NCBI GenBank assembly: GCA_017979445.1
Contig: CM030706.1
Coordinates: forward strand, 23,081,884 to 23,145,883
Direction: 5' to 3'
Origin: Akebia trifoliata
Lineage: Eukaryota > Streptophyta > Magnoliopsida > Ranunculales > Lardizabalaceae
Length of the DNA stretch: 64,000 nucleotides
Shown here: in pieces, positions 57,666-64,000 of the stretch
How positions within the stretch are numbered: position 1 is the stretch's first letter
Layout: the number at the start of each line of letters is the position of its first letter
The notes under the pieces: generated by a model
What the model was told of the DNA's origin: nothing
Database searches by the model: none
What the model saw: only the letters and a program-made list of their open reading frames with translations
Program-made: the position numbers and the translations under genes

Positions 57666-58550
57666 TGTCAGCGCCGTCAGTCATCTACTCTCTTATATTT
57701 GGAAATAAAATTTAAAATCGGCGGGAATTGCGTGCTGACCATTATGAGAAGTGATGGTTGAGGTACTTTTATCAAAATTACTTTTATAAATATTTATTAA
57801 TCCAAACACATAAGAAAGTGATAATGAAAAAGAACAAATAGATTCCTTAATGTTAAATTGAAACTCATTTTCCTTGTGGTCAAGGGGAATTTCAAAATTC
57901 AACAAATGGAGGACTTATGTTGGTGATGGACAATCGATTGTCACAGAAAAATCTGTAATAAAAGAGTAGAAATTTATTATTTTCCCTGGAAACTGAATTC
58001 CTTATAACTTTTTAGGTGTAATCAAACATACCCTTACTTAAGGGTAAAATTGGGATCGTACGGGAAATTTGACAAAAAAACTACTCTCCAAAAAATCAAA
58101 TTTGAAAAGTACCAATTTTGGTACTTCTTATAAAAGTACTATTTTGACTCTAGTGGGAAATTGCTCTTTCAAAGTATTGAATGTCCAAGCGATAGAGTAA
58201 TCCTTCATTCTCTTTGCCTGAGCGAAAAGTACTTAGAAAAGTCAATCCAAACAGACCCTTTGACTATCCGCAAGATGGGTTTTGACAAATAAGCATAGTG
58301 ACTTCTTCACAAAGACAAATTCACCAATGCTCTTGCGCGGAGTAACAATTCGAAGGAGTTGCTCATATAAACAACTTCTAACTCCCTGCAAGAGTCAGAA
58401 GTAGCCATTGAGTCCTATCCAAACGCCCATTAACTTTCTATTAAAAAATAAATAAATTTTCTTTTTTTTCTTACACGTTTATGCTTTCTTTTTAGGATAA
58501 TGAGGGTGGTGATTTCATGTTACTCGCACCACGATACTTTTTCCTTCGAT
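57666..58550. other. AT-rich spacer with MITE-like end words
   Basis: Words such as GTAATCAAACATACCCTT (58018-58035) and TCAATCCAAACAGACCCTTT (58242-58261) resemble ends of plant MITEs, but I could not pair two ends. No gene. Confidence 0.35.
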
Positions 58551-58990
58551 GAGTTGTGATTGGTCAATTTAATTTAATTTTGATTTTGAATTAAATTTTG
58601 ATTGGGTTATGCCAACCTGAAATTTGATGTTCTTTTGTACTTTTAATTAGATTTTGCATTTGATTTTAAATTTAAATTGTCCACTTAAGATTTTATTTCA
58701 ATTTGGTTTGGTTGATTAAATAATATTTTGAGTTTTGAATTTGTTGAATCAACAATAAAGATAATTCAATGGAATTTGAATTTGAATTTATTGGTAGATT
58801 GATTTTTCATTTTTAATTTGATTTTGAATTTTATTTGGTTGACTAATTTTCAATTTGAATTTTTTATTGATAGATTTGGATTTTTTAATAGATTTTGATA
58901 TTTAATTTGATTTAATTTTTAATGAGGCCCTTTGTTAATTTTTTATTTTTATTAGATTAGACTTTCAATTTGATTTCGATTTTGTTTATC
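58551..58990. repeat. AT-rich low-complexity stretch
   Basis: Irregular repeats of TTTGAATTTG, TTTAATTTGATTTTGAA and TTGGTTGA with no GC-rich block for 440 bp. Confidence 0.7.
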
Positions 58991-59359
58991 ATGTTTTCGA
59001 AAGGATCAAGGTTTCTTGAGAAGTCGTTATAATTGCACTCTCTTTCGAGTATTGTCTTCTTTTTATTGAGTACTTACTAATTGATATACTATTTCAAACA
59101 TGCAGCAATGCTTCTGAAGTCACTTGTGATAATTGGAGTCACGGTCTTGTAGACACCACATTTTTTGCATCTGTCTAATTATACAATACGTCGGCTAGCT
59201 GCCGTGAATTCCTATTGATAATCACAATGAACTCCAAGGCTTGTGAGGATTGCCCCTGATGATTTTCATTTCTAGTCATTTCATCTCCCTTACTCGCTAC
59301 AATTCGACATAGTAATTTACGCATACTTAGGATCATTGTATCGTAAATTTGATTTAGCC
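58991..59359. other. Spacer left of LTR copy 3
   Basis: No recognisable gene. No PBS next to the LTR edge, so the LTR copy that follows has no internal region on this side. Confidence 0.45.
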
Positions 59360-62103
59360 TGTGACGCCCCGCCAAACGCTAACACAAATCCCAAGGCCAA
59401 ATCCCAAGGTACTAGGTGGCACCTCGAAATTTCGGCATGGTCTCCTCTTTTTATGTTAGCGTTTCACGGAACTCAAACCTGATAAACCAATTTATAACAA
59501 AACCTGTATATAAAAATGTAGATACAGGAAAATAACAACGGCAGACTAATTACATCTAATATGTAAGTAGATCAGAGTGCGGAAGATTTAACCATATACA
59601 GGCTTACAAAATACTCTCACTCTAACATGGGCCTAAACTCTCAATCCAAAAACTACATACATCCTGGATGAAACTGACAACACTAACGGATGTAGCCCTA
59701 GTGCTCACCAGGCAATAAACTCTGATTGTCGATCTGATCGACCACATACTCCTCAATTACTGACTCTACGCCTGTCTTGGTAGCTGCAAATCCTGAAACT
59801 AAAAAAAAAAATAGGAAGGAAAGGGTGAGTAACAATGGTCACCTAGTAAGTCCACAACCAATTCCTACTAATAACCCTTCCTAAGCATGATCGAATAAAG
59901 CATACTGAACATTTTAATACATGCAAGATTTTACAAGATAAAATACGATCAACTGGTACATATAGCCAGGGATGAGCTACTAAACAGTTTTAAAAATTAC
60001 ACATAGCATCAATCATCCATACTCATCATACATTTTTCATTTTATGCAAATAATATTGCCAACATTGAAATAATAGACATGCTTCTCATTTCTAATTCGA
60101 AATATAACAACAGGTACATAATACAAATGGTGGAGTATTGGAATTAAAGAGTTGGGATTCACGACTGGATCGCTCCCAGTCAGGACATGATATTCCTCAA
60201 TAACATCGTAGTTCCTGATTTTGTGGCTAGTCGTGTCTATCACGTTTGCGGGACCATTTATCCGGCTCAGGCTGGCCGTTTGACGTGACCGTAAGCAATG
60301 GGTCTCTTTTCGATGTGTTAAAACGTTCGACTACTATTAGATTGTTAGTGATCACTAACTAATCATCTTCGTCTATGCCTATCAGGCGTGCATGTGATTC
60401 CCAAATGACACTCCACTCGTATACGACCACCTTTACAATACACGTTCACTGGTAAAGATAAGAAAGGAATGAACCCGGATTCCAGTTGTGACTCCACTCT
60501 CATATGCGTCTCATACCACGTATGAGTTTGGTGGTCCCTACCGTACATCCCAGGATAGTGCACCCCTCCGGATGATGTGACGCACTATCCATTCAGGCAT
60601 TCACAAACCCTTTAACAGCTCACAAAATAGTTACGTATATATATGATTTTTCATTTAAAACAAAAGAGAAATTAACAGAACAGGGTTGAGAACGGATATC
60701 TAGTTCCTACCATGCAACAGTGGCCACCCGGCCTAAAATAAACAACAGTACTCAACGCACGCATTAACATAATCGAAAATAAACATGCAACGCTTTCATT
60801 AATAACCTGGATATCCTTTCACCAACCTACATATAACATACAATGTAAAATGTAGACGTCACCCCTCGGGTGTGATTCTGACATTTTACCGTTCATTCCC
60901 TTTTCCCATTCTCTCGACATTCTCACTTTTTATCCTTTCAAATCAACCATCCATTTCTAATCTTTTAAAGTCATTCTTTTGGTCTCTCCATTGAAAACCA
61001 TCAAAGTTTATTCAAAAGTAAGGTTCCGACGATGTACGAGACCAAAGCTGTTAAAAACAAGGAAAGCTGGTGAAAATTTGGCTAAGTGTCGGAAACTCAA
61101 TTTTTCAAAGTTCTCGAAATGGAAAATGGATTTTTCGAAATGAAAGTCTCGATCATGAGATTCGACATCATATAGTTTTTGTAATCTAATTCAAAGGAAC
61201 GCGAAAGTTATTTCATTTTGAAAACTTGCCGAAAACGTCGAAAATTACGTTTTGTTCTTCAAACCAAAATTCGGATTTTGATCCTTTGAGATTTGGATCT
61301 TAAAACCATTCCCATTGTTCCGAAATGGGGGGTAAAACCTTAATTTCATTAAAGAACTTAAAGTAAAATTAAAGAGAACATTTACTTAAATATTTTTAAT
61401 GAAATAAAGGGTGAGAAATAGTGTATAGGCAATGGGGAGGTCAAGGCAAGAGTGAAATAGTGTATAGGCAATGGGGAGGTCAAGGCAAGAGTCAGAACAT
61501 TGTTCTGATCAAAACTGTGTCTGTCGGTGGCTGTCGGCGGCAGAATTAGGATGCTGTCGGTGGAACCGACAGTTTACTCATCGACAGATGTTGGTGGAAC
61601 CGACGGTTCTGCCGACAGTATAAAATTTTCGACGGTTCTTGATTTCATTGGTGGCAGAAGTTTCATTCTGTCGGTGGGACCGACAGAATGCCTTCGGTAG
61701 GTGCCGGTGGCACCGATCCTACCTGCCTACAGCCTGAACCTCACTCGAACTTTCGAGTTTTTGATCCCCTTTTTCGATTTCTTCTCCCATTCTTCTCACC
61801 ATTCAACCCACCCACGAATTCTTAGTTAAAACTTGATAAAACATCATCAAAGCATCTACTTCTACCATGATTTTGAAATCAAACAACAACTTTCTACGAT
61901 TTAAATGCAAACAATAAGTTTTGTTTCAAAATCCTAAATGCACATTTGAGAAATCTAAAGTTACCAATAGGAATTTAAAGTCCCTTACTTAGTTGTGGAC
62001 GCCAAGGATACAAGCTAGCACTACAAATCAGGGTTGGATGGCTCGAGAGTCGAGGTTGGGCTGACTTGGATGCGAAACGAGCGAGGGTTTGCAAGGTATC
62101 CGA
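59360..62103 (-). mobile_element. Long LTR, copy 3 (lone, truncated)
   Basis: Begins TGTGACGCCCCGCC like the other two copies and follows copy 1 up to GCAAGGTATCC, where homology stops about 760 bp before the expected end. It keeps the hairpin cluster and a 39-bp tandem duplication. Without PBS, PPT or internal DNA it is either a solo LTR that lost its end or a truncated relic. Confidence 0.88.
61412..61490. repeat. 39-bp tandem duplication in LTR copy 3
   Basis: GAAATAGTGTATAGGCAATG plus GGGAGGTCAAGGCAAGAGT occurs twice head to tail. The other long copy has it once. Confidence 0.9.
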
Positions 62104-62921
62104 TATAAGACAAAATGGTGTGTCGCAAAGGGGGTCGTAATGGGGGTCCACGGAACCCGACCCCATATATATATGTTTATTTATTTAAAAACCAAACCCT
62201 TTGTTAATTTCGTTCTTCTATTATCTATTTATCTCTTCTTCAACTTCATCTCCTCTATATTTTTTTTAACAAAAATTCAAACAAAATGTACACAAATCTC
62301 TCTCTCAACTCTCAAGTGGATCAACCCATTTAAAGAAATAAAATTTAAAAAATTTAATTCTTTATTTTTTATGAGAACCATTATGCAGTATTTATTAGAT
62401 GAAATATACTAGACGAACCTTGACTTAGAATCATTAATCTACCATTTATGGATTACTTTCCTCACTAATCCATCCAAAATATCAATTTTAAATTTGTTAT
62501 TTTTTTTCCTAGTCTCATTGAGCTTCCTCTAATATTCAATTTATACAGATTTCAGTCAAAATTTAATCATAAAATCATTTTCATTTTTAAAATAGGCATT
62601 ATTTACGATTTGATCCAAAGAGTTCCTCTTTAGAAAGAAAAAATACTAGTTTTTTTATTTTAAAAGTATGACAATTGAAAACCGATCTGAACCTAGGTTG
62701 TTTTGGATTGGTTCGGTTCTATATGATAATTGGATTGATTCGGTTCCAATTTTTTAGAATCGATTATGTTTGATTTTGTTCCAATTTTGCAAAAATCCGA
62801 ACCATGTTCACTTCTAGGGTGACAATAGTTCGTGGTCGTCTCCTATTCATATATGATAGGGGTGTCAAAGGATAGTCGAAATCCGATTTAATAATATCCG
62901 TTCCGATATAATACATATATT
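62104..62921. other. Spacer
   Basis: AT-rich, with a short GC-rich patch (GTGTGTCGCAAAGGGGGTCG) at 62118-62137 and repeated GGTTCGGTT-type words near 62699-62770. No gene. Confidence 0.4.
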
Positions 62922-64000
62922 TGAAAGCGCCCTCGTTCTGCGGCGCGGATCCACTTTTGACCCTTGAGGTTTGGGAGTCGCCACCTAGTTATTAAGGTCT
63001 AGGAACCAAACTGACTCTAAAAAAGGCAAACTAATCTACGAAAGAAGAAAAAAGGTCCGGGGATCACGTTACGGGGTTGGAAGGTGTTAGGCACCAACCC
63101 CGCCCGGCCAAAGTCGGTCTCTACTAACTTCCCAAATAAATTACATTGCTAACAAAACCTAGATAATAAAAAAAGTAAGAATTTATACCTTTCTGATAGC
63201 AAAGACTTTGTTCCCTCAGATTCGACAAAAATTACTCCTTGTACCGTATTCCCATGCTTCGTTCTGTCTCCGGATTTGATTTCTGATTTTCGAGGCAAGG
63301 TATCTCCTTTTTTTTATCTAGACTCTTCGAGTTTATTATGGATTTTGAAGTATTTTGGAGGGCTTTTAGGTGTTCTTTAGGCTAAAATTGAAGGAGGGAT
63401 GTTATGTAAGGAGTTGGGGCTCCAAAACTAGGGTTTATGGGAGGCTAGGGGGCTTTTAGACCTACTTCTCTTAGGGTTTATGACTTGATACGAAAATAGG
63501 GTGTGGAGACCTCTATTTATAGATTTTTTTAAGGGTTGATTTGGATAGAGTTAGTGTTTAATTATAGTTCTTTTAGTTAGAGTTGTGTTTTAGTTAGAAT
63601 TGTTTTAGGTAGAGTTGTGTTTAGTTAGAATTATTTTAGGTAGAATTGTGTTTTAATTAGAACTCTATTAGATAGAATTGTGTTTTAATAGAATTCTATT
63701 AGATAGAGTTATTATTTAATTAGAACTCTACTATGATTTTGACTTTTGGTCTTATTTGATTGACTTTTAATATTTTGACTTTAGTCTTAATTAATTGACT
63801 TTAAGTATCTTGACTTTAGTCTTGCTTAATTGACTTTAATTTTGACTTTAGTCTCACTTGATTGACTTTAATACCTTGACCTTAGTCTTGCTTGATTGAC
63901 TTTAATTTTTTGGAGAACCCTCCTCTATTATATCTTTAATTCTTTGGACCCCCAAATGGAGGGGTCCTTAAAGAAATATCTCACGAACCCTCAACAATTT
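62922..64000 (-). mobile_element. Ogre/Tat-like LTR end, continuing past window
   Basis: TGAAAGCGCCCTCG at 62922 is the reverse of the ...GAGGGCGCTTTCA end at 23838, and similarity continues to about 63140. GGGGTTGGAAGGTGTTAGGC lies at 63073-63092 and a minus-strand TATA (CTATAAATAGAGG) near 63509-63521. No second end is seen before 64000. Confidence 0.8.
63540..63910. repeat. Two minisatellites in LTR
   Basis: 63540-63730: units with TTTTAGTTAGAATT and AGGTAGAGTTGTG or AGATAGAATTGTG, about 32-35 bp. 63735-63910: units with TTGACTTTAGTCTT, AATTGACTTTAA, about 32-40 bp. Confidence 0.85.

Noticed and set aside
37900..58150. Terminal inverted repeats of the MULE
   Set aside because: I compared candidate ends (37860-38110 against 57.7-58.2 kb and others) by eye and found no convincing pair, so none is annotated.

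Overview
This window looks like nuclear, repeat-rich DNA of a flowering plant, probably a eudicot. It is AT-rich, with intron-split genes bearing GT/AG splice sites, plant LTR retrotransposons nested in one another, a plant Mutator-like (MULE) transposase and a plant mobile domain gene. I recognise no intact host gene. The host-gene remnants I can name are two exons of a plant ubiquitin carboxyl-terminal hydrolase-related (UCH-like) gene near 11.2-11.6 kb (minus) and the N-terminal half of an S-adenosylmethionine decarboxylase gene near 24.7-25.2 kb (plus). No tRNA, rRNA or CRISPR array was seen. Species cannot be fixed from this sequence.

Layout. 1-8 kb: decayed Athila-like Ty3/gypsy remnant (plus), one copy of a Tat-like LTR family and two minisatellites. 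8.7-13.1 kb: a broken multi-exon gene on the minus strand. 13-17.2 kb: low-content DNA, a second copy of the Tat-like LTR, and degenerate repeats. 17.2-23.6 kb: a Ty3/gypsy element (LTR, PBS, gag, protease, RT) split by a nested Ty1/copia element (17945-21645, minus, 5-bp target duplication ATTTG) and then truncated by an LTR fragment of another family. 24.7-25.2 kb: decarboxylase pseudogene. 25.4-34.2 kb: a gag-only LTR element on the minus strand, with very long LTRs, Met-tRNA PBS and a Tekay-like 3' end, abutting an Athila-type element (gag start, leader, PBS, 5' LTR) at 34.2-36.9 kb.

38-54.4 kb is the most interesting part. It holds a five-exon MULE transposase (plus) whose frame is fully preserved except for premature stops. 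Downstream lies a small ORF joining an RNase H1 hybrid-binding (viroplasmin-type) domain to a C-terminal membrane helix. A convergent intact 146-residue ORF with its own TATA box follows. Then comes a seven-exon plant mobile domain gene (minus) with all splice phases consistent and three stops. Two arrays of the same 46-bp palindromic unit lie in opposite orientation, one before the transposase (40529-40830) and one about 9 kb downstream (about 49960-50985); relatives of the unit also lie just 3' of the transposase and inside a plant mobile domain intron. This suggests one large composite MULE-type element with cargo genes, though I could not find its terminal inverted repeats.

54.5-64 kb: a clean solo LTR (54547-56625, target duplication AACTC) inserted 157 bp upstream of the mobile domain gene start, a stretch of promoter-like and AT-rich DNA, a third copy of the long Tekay-like LTR (truncated), and, at the window edge, an LTR end of the same family as the fragment at 23.6 kb but on the opposite strand.
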